This document shows positions 8,744 through 18,303 of a stretch of DNA of 64,000 nt, piece after piece. Numbering within the stretch: position 1 is the stretch's first letter; each line of letters opens with the position of its first letter. The DNA lies in NCBI RefSeq assembly GCF_000687715.1, contig NZ_JHXD01000001.1, positions 62,001 to 126,000 of the forward strand, written 5' to 3'. The notes under the pieces were generated by a model, which did no database searches, had not been told where the DNA came from, and worked only from the letters and a program-made list of their open reading frames with translations. This DNA is from Xylanibacter ruminicola Ga6B6 (lineage in GTDB: Bacteria; Bacteroidota; Bacteroidia; Bacteroidales; Bacteroidaceae). Made by a program: the position numbers and the translations under genes.

Positions 8744-10755
8744 ATCTCAACGCTTAATGTTAGTGCATAGTTGCGACCAGGCATGGGGTAATTTACGATT
8801 ACCTCGTAATCCTGACCTAACAGATTGTTCACATCCAAGTGTGCTTTCATCAGCACACTATTTAGTTTCCACCAAACTCCCAGACTCAGGTCGCTGGTGT
8901 ACCAAGGTTCCATGTGGTTATAGATAATGTTTTCCTGCTCGTCGTAGCGTTCGCCTGCATAGATAAACGAGTAGTTCAGGTTCCAGTTCTTATAGGTAAG
9001 ACCTAGAATGGCCGAACCAGAGTGCCAGGGGATGTAGGGTATCTGATGCTTGTAATACGAGGTTTCGGCATCGGTAACATCGCGTGCATCCTGATAGGTG
9101 TACTGGGCACGAGTGGTAGCTATCAGATCCTTACCAATCTTGAAATCGGCCTCGGCCTCAACATCAATTCCCTTGATGTGAACCTTGCCTAAGTTCAGCA
9201 TCGTCCAACGGAACTGCTGCCCCTTGGGGTAAGCCACAATTTTATCGTGTACTGTATTATAATAGGCATCGAAATGCATCTCGGCATGGCGAATGATACC
9301 ATGCTCAAAGTGCTTGTTAAGCGCAAAGCCGGCATCGTACTGCAAGGCGCTCTCGGGCACCAGGTTGGCATTACCCATATCGGTATAATATAGGTCGTTG
9401 AAGGTCGGCATGCGGAAACTCTTTTTTACGTAGGCTCGCATAGAGAAAAAGGTGCCGCGGAAGGGATATACATTTACAAACAGCGCTGGCGTGAGTTTAG
9501 ATAGCGAATGACTGCTGTTTAAGCCTGCGAACTCGCCTCTGCGGTGGCTTTTGTCGTGGATAAAGGTAGCCAGGATTGAGCCCTGCGCCTTCAGGTGTTT
9601 GTAGTCGATAGCTGTAGCTAAGCTTACCAGATTAGAAATGCGTGTGGGGTAAGCAAAGTTGTAGATATTGGCATTCAGTTTGTTCCATTTAAAGTCGTAG
9701 GCCAGCGATGCACTCCAATTGGGTAGCAGCTCCAGTACATTGGCTGTAGAAAGATAGAACTCCTGCTGCTTGTAACGATTGTCAACAGGTAGCTGGGTGG
9801 TATCCTTGTTTACGTAGTGGGTGTTGTAATAGGCATACTTGGCCAGCCATCGGGTGCTGAAACCATCGCCTATGTTCTTATTATAATCGGCTTGTACAAA
9901 GGTGTTCAAATCCTGCTGGCGCTCACCACGTCGCCACACGTTGTTTACGATGGCACCAGGAATGCCTCGTGCTGAGTTATACAGATAACCCTTAATCTGC
10001 CAACTGCCCTGCTCCAATCGGCCAAACAGGTTAGCTTCGATACGTTCGGCATGTATATCGCCATTCTGTCGCACAGCCGTTGTGTCCCAAGCCGTTTGTC
10101 CGTTAGGATACTTGCGCTCGTAATGGAACTTATACTTACCGCTGGCTGTTAAGAAACCGGCACTTACCGACGAGCTGATGGTTGATGACAGTTTCTGCTC
10201 CCAAAGGGTAGAAAAGCGGAACATATCGCTCGACCCGTACTGGGTTTTAAATCGCAGATGGGTATTCTCGCCTTTCTTGAAATCAGGCGCTTTGGTACGG
10301 ATATAGATAGAACCGGCGTTTCCAAAATCGCTGGCGGGTTGGAAGATGGCACTCTTCTGGCCGTTATAAAGCGTGATATCCTCTACGTTATCAAGAGAGA
10401 ACTGGCCCAAGTCAATCTGTCCGTTCTGCGCATTACCTAACTGTACACCATCGTAGCTGATGCCTAAGTGGTGCGTACCCATCGAGCGGATGTTTACTGT
10501 TTTAATGCCGCCCACGCCGCCATAATCCTTTAGTTGGATACCAGAGAAATAGCGTAACGCATCGGCCACAGAGTGCGTGTTCAGTTGTTCCAGCAGTTCG
10601 CCCTTCAGTTTCTGACTGGGCACCACCTCGCGCATGGCTGGCTTCGACACAACAATTATCTCCCGCACATGCTGCACGGAATCTAACTTGCTTTGTGCTG
10701 CCGTTGTCATCGCCAACACGCAAGCCATTGCCAATGTGAATGCTCGATTCATCAT
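8740..10755 (-). CDS. btuB: TonB-dependent outer-membrane cobalamin receptor, BtuB-like
   Basis: Outer-membrane 22-strand barrel with N-terminal plug that imports corrinoids using TonB energy. From the ATG at 10755 it is 671 aa: signal peptide to about residue 20 (ACVLAMTTAAQ), TonB-box-like REIIVVS, plug domain to about 140 (VADALRYFSGIQLKDYGG, VNIRSMG, YDGVQLGN, IEDITLYNG-like), then the barrel ending LTLSVEI. The frame is open to 10797, but that extension lies just after the riboswitch and has no signal peptide at its start, so 10755 (or the adjacent ATG at 10752) is preferred. First gene of a five-gene operon behind a cobalamin riboswitch. Confidence 0.9.
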   Translation of the reverse strand: MMNRAFTLAMACVLAMTTAAQSKLDSVQHVREIIVVSKPAMREVVPSQKLKGELLEQLNTHSVADALRYFSGIQLKDYGGVGGIKTVNIRSMGTHHLGISYDGVQLGNAQNGQIDLGQFSLDNVEDITLYNGQKSAIFQPASDFGNAGSIYIRTKAPDFKKGENTHLRFKTQYGSSDMFRFSTLWEQKLSSTISSSVSAGFLTASGKYKFHYERKYPNGQTAWDTTAVRQNGDIHAERIEANLFGRLEQGSWQIKGYLYNSARGIPGAIVNNVWRRGERQQDLNTFVQADYNKNIGDGFSTRWLAKYAYYNTHYVNKDTTQLPVDNRYKQQEFYLSTANVLELLPNWSASLAYDFKWNKLNANIYNFAYPTRISNLVSLATAIDYKHLKAQGSILATFIHDKSHRRGEFAGLNSSHSLSKLTPALFVNVYPFRGTFFSMRAYVKKSFRMPTFNDLYYTDMGNANLVPESALQYDAGFALNKHFEHGIIRHAEMHFDAYYNTVHDKIVAYPKGQQFRWTMLNLGKVHIKGIDVEAEADFKIGKDLIATTRAQYTYQDARDVTDAETSYYKHQIPYIPWHSGSAILGLTYKNWNLNYSFIYAGERYDEQENIIYNHMEPWYTSDLSLGVWWKLNSVLMKAHLDVNNLLGQDYEVIVNYPMPGRNYALTLSVEI

Positions 10756-10810
10756 CTTTTTTTTCTGCCTTCGCCATCTAACCCCAGAGATAGGCAAGCG
10801 GCTCGAGTTT

Positions 10811-11004
10811 CATCGGCAGGTCTTCTGACTTATCGTCTGGCAGCAAACGTCTTCCCAAAAAACTCAGTGACATACATGTTTGCGCCTCATAAAGGACGAC
10901 TTACAGCAGCGGGAAAGGCCACGGGTAGGTGCCTTTCGGCGGGATTCTGTTCAGGATTCTCACCCGATTCCCTATTAATCTCCACATCTGGAGAACCGAT
11001 TACT
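10811..11004 (-). promoter_or_regulatory. Cobalamin riboswitch
   Basis: Read on the minus strand the leader contains, in order, a GGTT-like 5' stem, TAGGGAATCGGGTGAGAATCC, GAACAGAATCCCGCC, CCCGCTGCTGTAAG, the B12 box GTCACTGAG (10863-10871) and AGTCAGAAGACCTGCC near the 3' end, which together are the conserved core of the cobalamin aptamer. The boundaries are approximate. High adenosylcobalamin is expected to repress the downstream btuB operon. About 55 nt separate the aptamer from the btuB start and could hold the expression platform; no U-tract terminator is visible there, so control of translation initiation is more likely. Confidence 0.93.
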
Positions 11005-11008
11005 GCTG

Positions 11009-11016
11009 CAAAGATA
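11009..11016 (-). promoter_or_regulatory. -7 element of the B12 uptake operon
   Basis: TATCTTTG on the minus strand immediately before the cobalamin aptamer, placing the transcription start about where the aptamer begins. A TTTG occurs upstream but only 13 bp away, so the -33 element is unclear. Confidence 0.65.
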
Positions 11017-11098
11017 CAATAATTATTCTCAAAATAAATAGTTTTACTCAGTTTTTTTGTTTTTATGCTCCCCCTTGCCATCTAAAGCACGATATTTT

Positions 11099-11186
11099 TT
11101 CCCAACTTGGGAATGTTTGATTCCCAGTTTGGGAACATTTCATTCCCAACGTGGGAACAAAATGTTCCACTAATGGGAATTATTAA
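11099..11186. repeat. Array 1: four tandem 22-bp palindromic units
   Basis: Units start at 11099, 11121, 11143 and 11165, an exact 22-bp period. Each starts with a 15-bp palindrome: TTCCCAACTTGGGAA, TTCCCAGTTTGGGAA, TTCCCAACGTGGGAA and TTCCACTAATGGGAA, followed by 7 AT-rich bases. The last unit overlaps the stop codon of the S66 gene (11183-11185). The array lies 83 bp upstream of the B12 operon -7 element. It could be a multi-site operator, a transcript 3' end structure, or a repeat element. The remainder of the 427-bp gap between btuB and the S66 gene is riboswitch, promoter and about 80 bp of unassigned AT-rich DNA. Confidence 0.9.
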
Positions 11187-12130
11187 TATTGTAGCACTAC
11201 CTCATCGGGGGTTACTTCTAATGTGGCTTTGGTGCCTGTTAGGAGGGGGAAGTTTTTTAGGTGGGCGTGACCTACTGGAAAGTTGTAGCATACGGGGATG
11301 TGCCAATGCTGTAGATACTCGTTGAGCAGGGCATACATGTCGTCGAAACCGTTTTCGGGGTGTTTGTATTTGTTGAACTGCCCAACAATAATGGCTCGGA
11401 TGTGTTTCTGTAAGCCACGTATCTCGATGTTATGCAGCATGCGGTCTACTTTACTCATGCCCTCGCCTGTATCTTCAATAAAAAGCACGATTCCATCGAT
11501 AAACAGCGGATCAAAATCAGAGCCTGCCAAGTCGTTGAAAACACTCATATTACCACCAACGACGATGCCTTCGGCCTTACCTGTAATGTTTAAGGGATGG
11601 GGAGCAATGTGATAGGTTGGCAAATGACCTGCAAGCATATGGCGTAATGCCTGACTCACGGTATCGCTGCCCTCGTAAGTATTCAGCGCATAACACATCG
11701 AACCATGAATACCCTTTACGCCTGCCCTAGCCTGAGCACACAGCAACGCCGTCACATCGCTGAATCCGATAATCATCTTTGGATACTGCTGGAGTGTATC
11801 TAATGAGATACGGGAAAGCAGATGGGCAGCCCCATCGCCGCCTCGCGAACACATGATGGCCTTGATGGATGGTGTGCGTAAAGCCCACAGCAAATCGCTA
11901 AGTCGCTCATCGATAGTGCCTGCAAAACCATGATAATTGGCCAGTGCATGGGGCGCCACGATGCATGGATAGCCCCACTTCTCTAAGGTTCGTATGCCGC
12001 CATTAATGGTGGCGGTATCGGTAGCACTCGAAGGCGAGATTATAGCGATGGTGTCGCCCGAATTTAGGAATTGGGCTGAAAGCGACAGCACCCAGCAAAG
12101 CATCAGCGATATGATAACGAGTTTCTTCAT
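11183..12130 (-). CDS. Exported LD-carboxypeptidase, peptidase family S66
   Basis: S66 enzymes cleave the terminal D-alanine from murein tetrapeptides during cell-wall recycling. Serine protease elements are visible: nucleophile in IIGFSDVTAL, the Glu in FIEDTGEGMSKVDRML and the His in GHAHLKNFPL. From the ATG at 12130 the protein has 315 aa and a signal peptide (MKKLVIISLMLCWVLSLSAQ), so it should act in the periplasm, unlike cytoplasmic E. coli LdcA. An earlier in-frame ATG at 12163 would put the -7 promoter element inside the gene and is rejected. Microcin-immunity proteins (MccF) share the fold and are an alternative, but context suggests cell-wall function. Confidence 0.85.
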   Translation of the reverse strand: MKKLVIISLMLCWVLSLSAQFLNSGDTIAIISPSSATDTATINGGIRTLEKWGYPCIVAPHALANYHGFAGTIDERLSDLLWALRTPSIKAIMCSRGGDGAAHLLSRISLDTLQQYPKMIIGFSDVTALLCAQARAGVKGIHGSMCYALNTYEGSDTVSQALRHMLAGHLPTYHIAPHPLNITGKAEGIVVGGNMSVFNDLAGSDFDPLFIDGIVLFIEDTGEGMSKVDRMLHNIEIRGLQKHIRAIIVGQFNKYKHPENGFDDMYALLNEYLQHWHIPVCYNFPVGHAHLKNFPLLTGTKATLEVTPDEVVLQY

Positions 12131-12138
12131 CTTGCTGG

Positions 12139-12146
12139 CAAAGATA
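12139..12146 (-). promoter_or_regulatory. -7 element of the S66 gene
   Basis: TATCTTTG on the minus strand, 8 nt before the ATG at 12130; ATTG lies 19 bp further upstream as a weak -33. The resulting leader would be only a few nucleotides long, which also decides the start codon. Confidence 0.6.
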
Positions 12147-12185
12147 CAAATAAACGGGAACATAACAATTATTTAAGAAGAAAAT

Positions 12186-12216
12186 TTTGCTGTTTGCGAA
12201 AAAAGGAGTAACTTTG
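12186..12216 (+). promoter_or_regulatory. mutS promoter
   Basis: TTTG (12186-12189), 19-bp spacer and TAACTTTG (12209-12216) fit the Bacteroidota consensus. It is divergent from the S66 promoter about 40 bp away. Confidence 0.8.
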
Positions 12217-12242
12217 CCGCTCAGATTTAAAATTAGGTAGTT

Positions 12243-14867
12243 ATGGCAAAAACAGCGGGGAAAGAACTAACCCCTATGATGAAACAGTTCTTTGATTTGA
12301 AGGCGAAACACCCAGATGCAGTCATGTTATTCAGGTGTGGCGACTTTTATGAAACCTATTGCGAAGACGCTATTACTGCCTCAAAGATATTAGGTATTAC
12401 CTTAACACATCGTAGTAACGGTGCTGGTGGAAAAGGCGATGAGATGGCTGGTTTTCCCCATCACGCCTTGGATACCTATCTGCCTAAGCTGATTCGTGCT
12501 GGCAAACGTGTGGCCATCTGCGACCAGCTGGAGGACCCCAAACTCACTAAAAAGCTTGTTAAGCGTGGCATTACAGAGTTGGTTACACCTGGTGTGGCCA
12601 TGAGCGATAACGTGCTGAATTACAAGGAGAATAACTTTTTAGCGGCTATCCATTTTGGTAAGTCGAGCTTTGGTGTGGCTTTCCTTGATATCTCTACAGG
12701 TGAGTTTCTGACAGGTGAGGGAACTGCCGATTATGTAGAGAAACTGCTGGGCAACTTTTCGCCCAAAGAGGTGCTTTACGATCGTAATCGCAAACAGGAT
12801 TTTGAACGCCACTTTGGTACTAAATATTTCACGTTCCAGCTGGATGATTGGGTTTTTACCGATCAGACAGGTAAGCAGAAGCTGTTGCAGCACTTTAACG
12901 TTAAGAACCTGAAAGGCTTTGGTGTAGATCATCTGCAGTCGGGTGTTATCGCTGCAGGTGCCATTCTGCAGTATCTCGAGCAAACACAGCACACCCAGAT
13001 AGGTCATATCACCTCTATCTCTCGTATCGAAGAGGATAAGTACGTGCGACTGGATAAGTTTACCATCCGTAGCTTGGAGTTGGTTTACCCCATGCAAGAG
13101 GATGGAAAGTCGCTGCTGGATGTTATTGATAAGACGGTGAGCCCCATGGGTGGTCGATTACTGCGCCGCTGGTTAGTATTCCCTTTGAAGGATGAGAAGC
13201 CTATTAACGAGCGACTGGATGTGGTAGAGTATTACTATCGCGAACCAGAGTTCCGTGAATGTATCGACGATCAGATACATCGCATAGGCGACTTGGAGCG
13301 TATTATCTCGAAAGCAGCAGTTGGTAGAGTATCGCCTCGCGAGGTGGTGCAGCTTAAGACAGCCCTGCAGGCCATTCAGCCCATTAAAACGGCTTGTTTG
13401 TATGCCAAGAACCCAACGCTGAACCGTATTGGCGAGCAGTTGAACCTTTGCGAATCGCTGCGCGACCGCATAGAAAAGGAGATTCAGAACGATCCCCCAC
13501 AGCTGGTGGCAAAGGGAGGCGTGATTCGCGATGGTGTGAATGCCGAACTCGATGAGTTGCGTAGCATTGCCTATAGCGGTAAGGATTATCTGCTGAAGAT
13601 ACAGGAGCGTGAGGCTCAGGAAACTGGTATTCAGAGCTTGAAGATAGGTTATAACAACGTGTTTGGCTACTATCTTGAGGTGCGTAATACCTATAAGGAT
13701 CTTGTTCCCCCAGAGTGGGTCCGTAAGCAGACACTGGCCCAGGCCGAGCGCTATATTACCCAGGAACTAAAGGAGTACGAAGAGAAGATTTTGGGTGCTG
13801 AGGATAAGATTCTGTCGTTAGAGGGCAAGCTCTTCAACGATTTGATTATGAGCATGCAGGAGTTTATCCCACAGATTCAGATCAACGCTAATATCGTTGC
13901 CCGTTTGGATTGCTTGCTTAGCTTTGCCAAGGCGGCTGAGGAGAACAAGTATATCCGTCCCGTTATCGATTCATCGGAGGTGATTGATATCAAACAAGGT
14001 CGCCATCCTGTAATCGAACAGGAACTGCCCCTTGGCGAGTATTATGTGCCCAACGATATATTGTTGGACAACGAACGTCAGCAGATTATCATTATCACTG
14101 GTCCGAATATGGCTGGTAAATCGGCCCTGCTGCGCCAAACGGCATTGATTGTGCTGCTGGCCCAGATAGGTTGCTTTGTGCCCGCAGAGGCTGCCAGAAT
14201 CGGTCTGGTAGATAAAATCTTTACCCGTGTAGGTGCCAGCGATAACATCTCGTTGGGTGAATCAACCTTTATGGTAGAGATGACGGAGGCTTCGAATATT
14301 CTGAATAATGTTTCTTCGCGTTCGCTGGTACTCTTCGACGAGTTAGGTCGAGGCACCAGTACTTACGATGGTATCTCAATAGCATGGGCGATAGTAGAAT
14401 ATCTGCACGAGAATGCCAAAGGTCATCCTCGCACCTTGTTTGCTACCCACTACCACGAGTTGAACGAGATGGAGAAGAATTTTTCGCGCATCAAGAACTA
14501 TAACGTATCGGTAAAAGAGGTTGATGGCAAGGTGATATTCCTGCGTAAACTGGAGCGTGGTGGCTCTGAGCACTCGTTTGGTATCCATGTAGCCGAGATT
14601 GCTGGTATGCCTCGCTCAATCGTCAAGCGAGCCAATGTGATTCTGAAGCAGCTTGAATCGGATAATGCCCAGGTAGGCACCGCTGGTAAGCCTACTAAGG
14701 AGATTGCAGGTTCGCGTGAGGGTATGCAGTTGAGTTTCTTCCAACTTGATGACCCTGTGCTCTGTCAGGTTCGTGACGAAATCTTAGGCCTTGATGTGAA
14801 TAATCTCACCCCGTTAGAGGCTCTCAATAAACTTAACGACATCAAAAAAATCGTCTCAGGAAAGTGA
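12243..14867 (+). CDS. mutS: DNA mismatch repair ATPase MutS
   Basis: 874 aa, full length for MutS (E. coli 853). The mismatch-recognition domain near the N-terminus has [11 protein letters not shown], corresponding to the Phe-X-Glu wedge (usually GDFYE(M/L)F). The C-terminal ATPase carries Walker [15 protein letters not shown] (about 619-632), [14 protein letters not shown], and Walker [17 protein letters not shown], followed by [12 protein letters not shown]. It recognises mispairs and recruits MutL; no mutL is nearby. The last codons form one arm of a terminator hairpin. Confidence 0.97.
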   Translation: MAKTAGKELTPMMKQFFDLKAKHPDAVMLFRCGDFYETYCEDAITASKILGITLTHRSNGAGGKGDEMAGFPHHALDTYLPKLIRAGKRVAICDQLEDPKLTKKLVKRGITELVTPGVAMSDNVLNYKENNFLAAIHFGKSSFGVAFLDISTGEFLTGEGTADYVEKLLGNFSPKEVLYDRNRKQDFERHFGTKYFTFQLDDWVFTDQTGKQKLLQHFNVKNLKGFGVDHLQSGVIAAGAILQYLEQTQHTQIGHITSISRIEEDKYVRLDKFTIRSLELVYPMQEDGKSLLDVIDKTVSPMGGRLLRRWLVFPLKDEKPINERLDVVEYYYREPEFRECIDDQIHRIGDLERIISKAAVGRVSPREVVQLKTALQAIQPIKTACLYAKNPTLNRIGEQLNLCESLRDRIEKEIQNDPPQLVAKGGVIRDGVNAELDELRSIAYSGKDYLLKIQEREAQETGIQSLKIGYNNVFGYYLEVRNTYKDLVPPEWVRKQTLAQAERYITQELKEYEEKILGAEDKILSLEGKLFNDLIMSMQEFIPQIQINANIVARLDCLLSFAKAAEENKYIRPVIDSSEVIDIKQGRHPVIEQELPLGEYYVPNDILLDNERQQIIIITGPNMAGKSALLRQTALIVLLAQIGCFVPAEAARIGLVDKIFTRVGASDNISLGESTFMVEMTEASNILNNVSSRSLVLFDELGRGTSTYDGISIAWAIVEYLHENAKGHPRTLFATHYHELNEMEKNFSRIKNYNVSVKEVDGKVIFLRKLERGGSEHSFGIHVAEIAGMPRSIVKRANVILKQLESDNAQVGTAGKPTKEIAGSREGMQLSFFQLDDPVLCQVRDEILGLDVNNLTPLEALNKLNDIKKIVSGK

Positions 14868-14874
14868 GACGATT
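14848..14874. terminator. Bidirectional terminator between mutS and lgt
   Basis: Perfect inverted repeat with arms AAATCGTCTCA / TGAGACGATTT and a 5-nt loop, followed by T-rich tracts on both strands. It overlaps the mutS stop codon and serves both convergent genes. Confidence 0.88.
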
Positions 14875-14880
14875 TCTTTT

Positions 14881-15714
14881 TTATGCTATTTTCTTTGCTC
14901 TGATCATGCAATAAGCGCCTAGGATGATAAAGGGGATACTGAGTATCTGCCCCATATCGATAGGTAATGATGCTTCGAAAGCTTCCTGTATCTCCTTGGT
15001 GTATTCGATGAAGAATCGGAAGGTGAAGATATACGTAAGGCAGAAGCCGAAATACCAGCCTGTACCAATCTTCTCAGGCTTCTTTTTATGCAGAGTCCAC
15101 ATGATGACAAACAGGATGGCGTAGGCGATGGCCTCATACAGTTGTCCTGGATGGCGTGGAACGGCATCAACCTTCTCGAAGATGAATGCCCAGGGCACAT
15201 CAGTTATCTTGCCGATAATCTCTGAATTCATCAGGTTCCCCAAGCGGATAAAACAGGCTGTGGAACCTGTGGCAATCGCTATATTATCGAGCACCGTCCA
15301 AATGCTCAGTTTGGTCTTGCGTACATACATCCAAAGGGCAATCATCAAGCCTAATGTTCCGCCATGTGAGGCCAAGCCTGCATAACCTATCACTTTCCAA
15401 CCGCCTTCGGGCAGGAATCGGATAGGCAGAATCATCTCTATCAGTCCTTTGCTTGAGGTAAGGAAATAATCGGGCTCGTAGAATAAGCAATGGCCCAGAC
15501 GAGCACCTATCAGGATACCGAAGAAGCAGTAGAATGCAAGCGGGTCGAAATATTCGTCCTTAATCTTCTGCTCCTTATAGAGGCGCTGAACCAAGAGGTA
15601 GGCCAGAACCAATCCGATGACCCACATCAGTCCGTACCAGCGAACTGAAATAGGGCCCAAGTGGAACGCTTCGATGTCGGGCTGCCAAACGATATAATTG
15701 AGAAGATTCATCAT
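14881..15714 (-). CDS. lgt: Prolipoprotein diacylglyceryl transferase
   Basis: Inner-membrane enzyme that moves diacylglycerol from phosphatidylglycerol to the lipobox cysteine of prolipoproteins, the first step of lipoprotein maturation. 277 aa with seven hydrophobic segments. The signature is well preserved: [15 protein letters not shown] (about 72-86), [12 protein letters not shown], and [14 protein letters not shown] with the catalytic Arg/Asn-Glu, then HPGQLYEA. The ATG overlaps the ychF stop by 4 bp (ATGA), so both are in one operon. The many lipoproteins in this window depend on it. Confidence 0.96.
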   Translation of the reverse strand: MMNLLNYIVWQPDIEAFHLGPISVRWYGLMWVIGLVLAYLLVQRLYKEQKIKDEYFDPLAFYCFFGILIGARLGHCLFYEPDYFLTSSKGLIEMILPIRFLPEGGWKVIGYAGLASHGGTLGLMIALWMYVRKTKLSIWTVLDNIAIATGSTACFIRLGNLMNSEIIGKITDVPWAFIFEKVDAVPRHPGQLYEAIAYAILFVIMWTLHKKKPEKIGTGWYFGFCLTYIFTFRFFIEYTKEIQEAFEASLPIDMGQILSIPFIILGAYCMIRAKKIA

Positions 15715-16811
15715 ACGTTGAAACGGAAATGCATAATGTCGCCATCCTGTACTACGTACTCCTTACCCTCAACGGCCAGCTTACCAGCCTCGCGTACAGC
15801 TGCCTCAGAGCCATACTGGATATAGTCGTCGTACTTGATTACCTCGGCACGGATAAAGCCCTTCTCAAAGTCGGTGTGGATAACACCTGCACACTGTGGA
15901 GCCTTCCAGCCCTTCTTGTAGGTCCAGGCCTTCACCTCCATCTCACCAGCGGTGATAAAGGTTTCGAGGTTCAACAGCGCATAAGCCTTCTTAATCAGGC
16001 GGTTTACACCACTCTCTTCCAAGCCCAGCTCTTCCAAGAACATCTGCTTGTCCTCGTAGCTCTCCAGCTCAGCGATATCCTCTTCGGTCTTAGCGGCAAT
16101 AACCATGGTTTCTGCGCCCTCTTCCTTAGCCAGCTCCTCTACCTTCTTGGTAAAGGCATTTCCTGATTTTGCATCAGTTTCGCCTACGTTACAAACGTAA
16201 AGCACAGGCTTTGAAGTGAGCAGGAACAGATTGCGAGCGCAATCCTGCTCGTCCTTACTCTCGAACTCTACGATACGGGCATTCTTACCCTGCTCCAGCA
16301 CTTCTTTATAAGCGTGGAGTACGGTTGCCTCGATCTTAGCGTCCTTATTACCAGCAGCTGCAGCCTTCTCGGTTTTAGCCAAGCGGCTCTCGATTGTCTC
16401 AAGGTCCTTCAGCTGAAGCTCTGTATCGATAATCTCCTTATCGCGGATGGGGTCGATAGTGCCATCAACGTGAGTGATATTCTCGTCCTCGAAACAACGC
16501 AGCACGTGGATGATAGCATCGGTTTCGCGGATATTTCCAAGGAATTTATTGCCTAATCCTTCGCCCTTAGAGGCGCCTTTTACAAGGCCTGCAATATCAA
16601 CGATTTCACAGGTAGCAGGAACGATACGTCCTGGGTGAACCAACTCAGCGAGTTTGGTCAGTCTTTCATCAGGTACAGTGATTACACCCACATTGGGTTC
16701 GATTGTACAAAAAGGGAAATTTGCTGCCTGAGCTTTGGCACTCGACAGACAATTAAACAAGGTAGACTTGCCCACATTTGGCAGTCCTACAATACCACAT
16801 TTTAATGCCAT
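15711..16811 (-). CDS. ychF: Ribosome-binding ATPase YchF (Obg-like GTPase family)
   Basis: 366 aa, the expected size. YchF binds ribosomes and hydrolyses ATP rather than GTP because its G4 motif is altered. G1 is [13 protein letters not shown]3 is [19 protein letters not shown], and the TGS domain is at the C-terminus ([38 protein letters not shown]). A promoter with both boxes precedes it. Downstream lgt overlaps by 4 bp. Confidence 0.96.
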   Translation of the reverse strand: MALKCGIVGLPNVGKSTLFNCLSSAKAQAANFPFCTIEPNVGVITVPDERLTKLAELVHPGRIVPATCEIVDIAGLVKGASKGEGLGNKFLGNIRETDAIIHVLRCFEDENITHVDGTIDPIRDKEIIDTELQLKDLETIESRLAKTEKAAAAGNKDAKIEATVLHAYKEVLEQGKNARIVEFESKDEQDCARNLFLLTSKPVLYVCNVGETDAKSGNAFTKKVEELAKEEGAETMVIAAKTEEDIAELESYEDKQMFLEELGLEESGVNRLIKKAYALLNLETFITAGEMEVKAWTYKKGWKAPQCAGVIHTDFEKGFIRAEVIKYDDYIQYGSEAAVREAGKLAVEGKEYVVQDGDIMHFRFNV

Positions 16812-16839
16812 TTTCTTTTATAAACGTTTATTTCGGGTG

Positions 16840-16871
16840 CAAAGGTACTGCAAATTAGGCAATTAACCAAA
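16840..16871 (-). promoter_or_regulatory. ychF-lgt promoter
   Basis: Minus-strand TTTG (16868-16871), 20-bp spacer, TACCTTTG (16840-16847). Confidence 0.8.
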
Positions 16872-16884
16872 TTTTCTACACTTT

Positions 16885-18291
16885 TTATACTTCTGGGCCC
16901 TCTGGGTTGCGCTTCAAGCTCTCAATCATTTCATCAATCTTTGCCAGTTCGCGTGGAATGCGAATGCTTTGTGGACAATGAGGCTCACACTGGCCGCACT
17001 GGATGCAATGATCGGGCTGACGATCGCGAGGAACTACCCTATCCAGCGAAATGAGATACTGGCGACGATGCTTGCGATACTCAGCATCGCCCACACCCAT
17101 AGGCAGCGAACCTTCGTTCTTACACTTGTTGTAGTGTACAAAGATGGCTGGAATATCCACACCGTAAGGACAAGGCATGCAGTACTTACAATCGTTGCAA
17201 GGAATGTTTTCTAGACCTACAATCTTCTGGGCGATATCCTTGTCAAGGAATCGCATCTCCTCTTCGGTAAGCGGTTTCAGCGGACAGTACGAGAGCAGGT
17301 TATCCTTCAGGTGCTCCATATAAGTCATACCGCTTAATACGGTAAGTACCCCCTCGTTTGTACCTGCATAGCGGAAAGCCCATGATGCCACACTGCGTTC
17401 TGGGTCGCGACTCTTCAACTCTGTCATCAGATACTGTGGCAGGTTGGCCAATCGGCCTCCTAACAGCGGCTCCATAATAACTGCTGGAATGCCTTTCTTC
17501 TGCAGTTCGGTATAAAGGTAGCTGGCATCTACGTTGCTTTTACTAATCTCGTTGGCATAATCCCAATCCAGATAGTTCAGCTCAATCTGTACAAAGTCCC
17601 AATGGTACTTCTCGTCGAGAGCCAACACCTCGTCGAACACTTCCTGCTTACCGTGGAACGAGAATCCCAGGTTACGAATGCGGCCGGCCTCGCGTTCCTT
17701 CAGCAGATAGCCCATAATGCCATTATCCACATAGCGTCCGTTAAACTCCTCCATGCTGCCACCTACGGCATGCAGCAGGTAGTAGTCGATGTAATCAACT
17801 TGCAGCTCCTTCATAGAGTTGTGGTACATCTCCTTCGATTTCTCGAATGACCAGTAGTCGTGGTTGAAGTTAGAGAGTTTGGTGGCCACAAAGTACTCGC
17901 TACGTTTGTGGCGGCTCAGGGCGATACCTGTGCAGCGCTCCGACTTTCCCTGACAATATACAGGTGATGTATCGATGTAGTTCAGGCCATGTGCCAAGGC
18001 ATAATCGATTTGCTTGTTAATCATGTCCTGATCAAACTCATCGCTGTTATCCACCTTAGATGGCAGGCGCATCATACCATAGCCCAGAATAGAAACCTTG
18101 TCCTTATTCTTTGGGTTAACGCGATAGGTCATCTGACCAACAGGTGGTTCAACCTGGTTTCTATATTCTTGTTTTGCCTGACTACCAGCCTTATTGCCAC
18201 TTTTGCATCCTGCAAGACTAGCGGCTGTAGCTACTGATCCTGCTCCAAAGAGCTTAAGGAACGCACGGCGTGTTATATTCTTCTTTTCCAT
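16885..18291 (-). CDS. Tat-exported aldo/keto reductase with C-terminal 4Fe-4S ferredoxin domain
   Basis: 468 aa. The N-terminus has a twin-arginine motif (TRRAFLKLFG) followed by a hydrophobic run ending SLAGC, so it looks like a Tat substrate and possibly a lipoprotein. Residues about 60-370 form the AKR barrel with NYIDTSPVY (Asp/Tyr), FVATKLS (Lys) and YYLLHAVGG (His), the catalytic tetrad. Two cysteine clusters follow: IPCNDCKYCMPCPYGVDIP and DHCIQCGQCEPHCPQSIRIP, typical of two [4Fe-4S] centres. The substrate is unknown. It is the fourth gene of a tatA-tatC-NapHG-like-AKR run, 12 bp downstream of the ferredoxin fusion that may supply electrons. Confidence 0.88.
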   Translation of the reverse strand: MEKKNITRRAFLKLFGAGSVATAASLAGCKSGNKAGSQAKQEYRNQVEPPVGQMTYRVNPKNKDKVSILGYGMMRLPSKVDNSDEFDQDMINKQIDYALAHGLNYIDTSPVYCQGKSERCTGIALSRHKRSEYFVATKLSNFNHDYWSFEKSKEMYHNSMKELQVDYIDYYLLHAVGGSMEEFNGRYVDNGIMGYLLKEREAGRIRNLGFSFHGKQEVFDEVLALDEKYHWDFVQIELNYLDWDYANEISKSNVDASYLYTELQKKGIPAVIMEPLLGGRLANLPQYLMTELKSRDPERSVASWAFRYAGTNEGVLTVLSGMTYMEHLKDNLLSYCPLKPLTEEEMRFLDKDIAQKIVGLENIPCNDCKYCMPCPYGVDIPAIFVHYNKCKNEGSLPMGVGDAEYRKHRRQYLISLDRVVPRDRQPDHCIQCGQCEPHCPQSIRIPRELAKIDEMIESLKRNPEGPEV

Positions 18292-18303
18292 AAATTATCC
18301 TCC

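Noticed and set aside
10755..10797. Upstream start of btuB (at 10797)
   Set aside because: The extension MPISGVRWRRQKKK lies just after the riboswitch and would displace the signal peptide.
11099..11186. CRISPR array
   Set aside because: Palindromes are spaced by only 7 bp; no 30-35 bp unique spacers and no cas genes.
12130..12163. Upstream start of S66 gene
   Set aside because: The -7 element would fall within the coding region and the signal peptide would not be N-terminal.
17723..17731. DnaA box TTATCCACA
   Set aside because: Single copy inside the aldo/keto reductase coding sequence; expected by chance in 64 kb.
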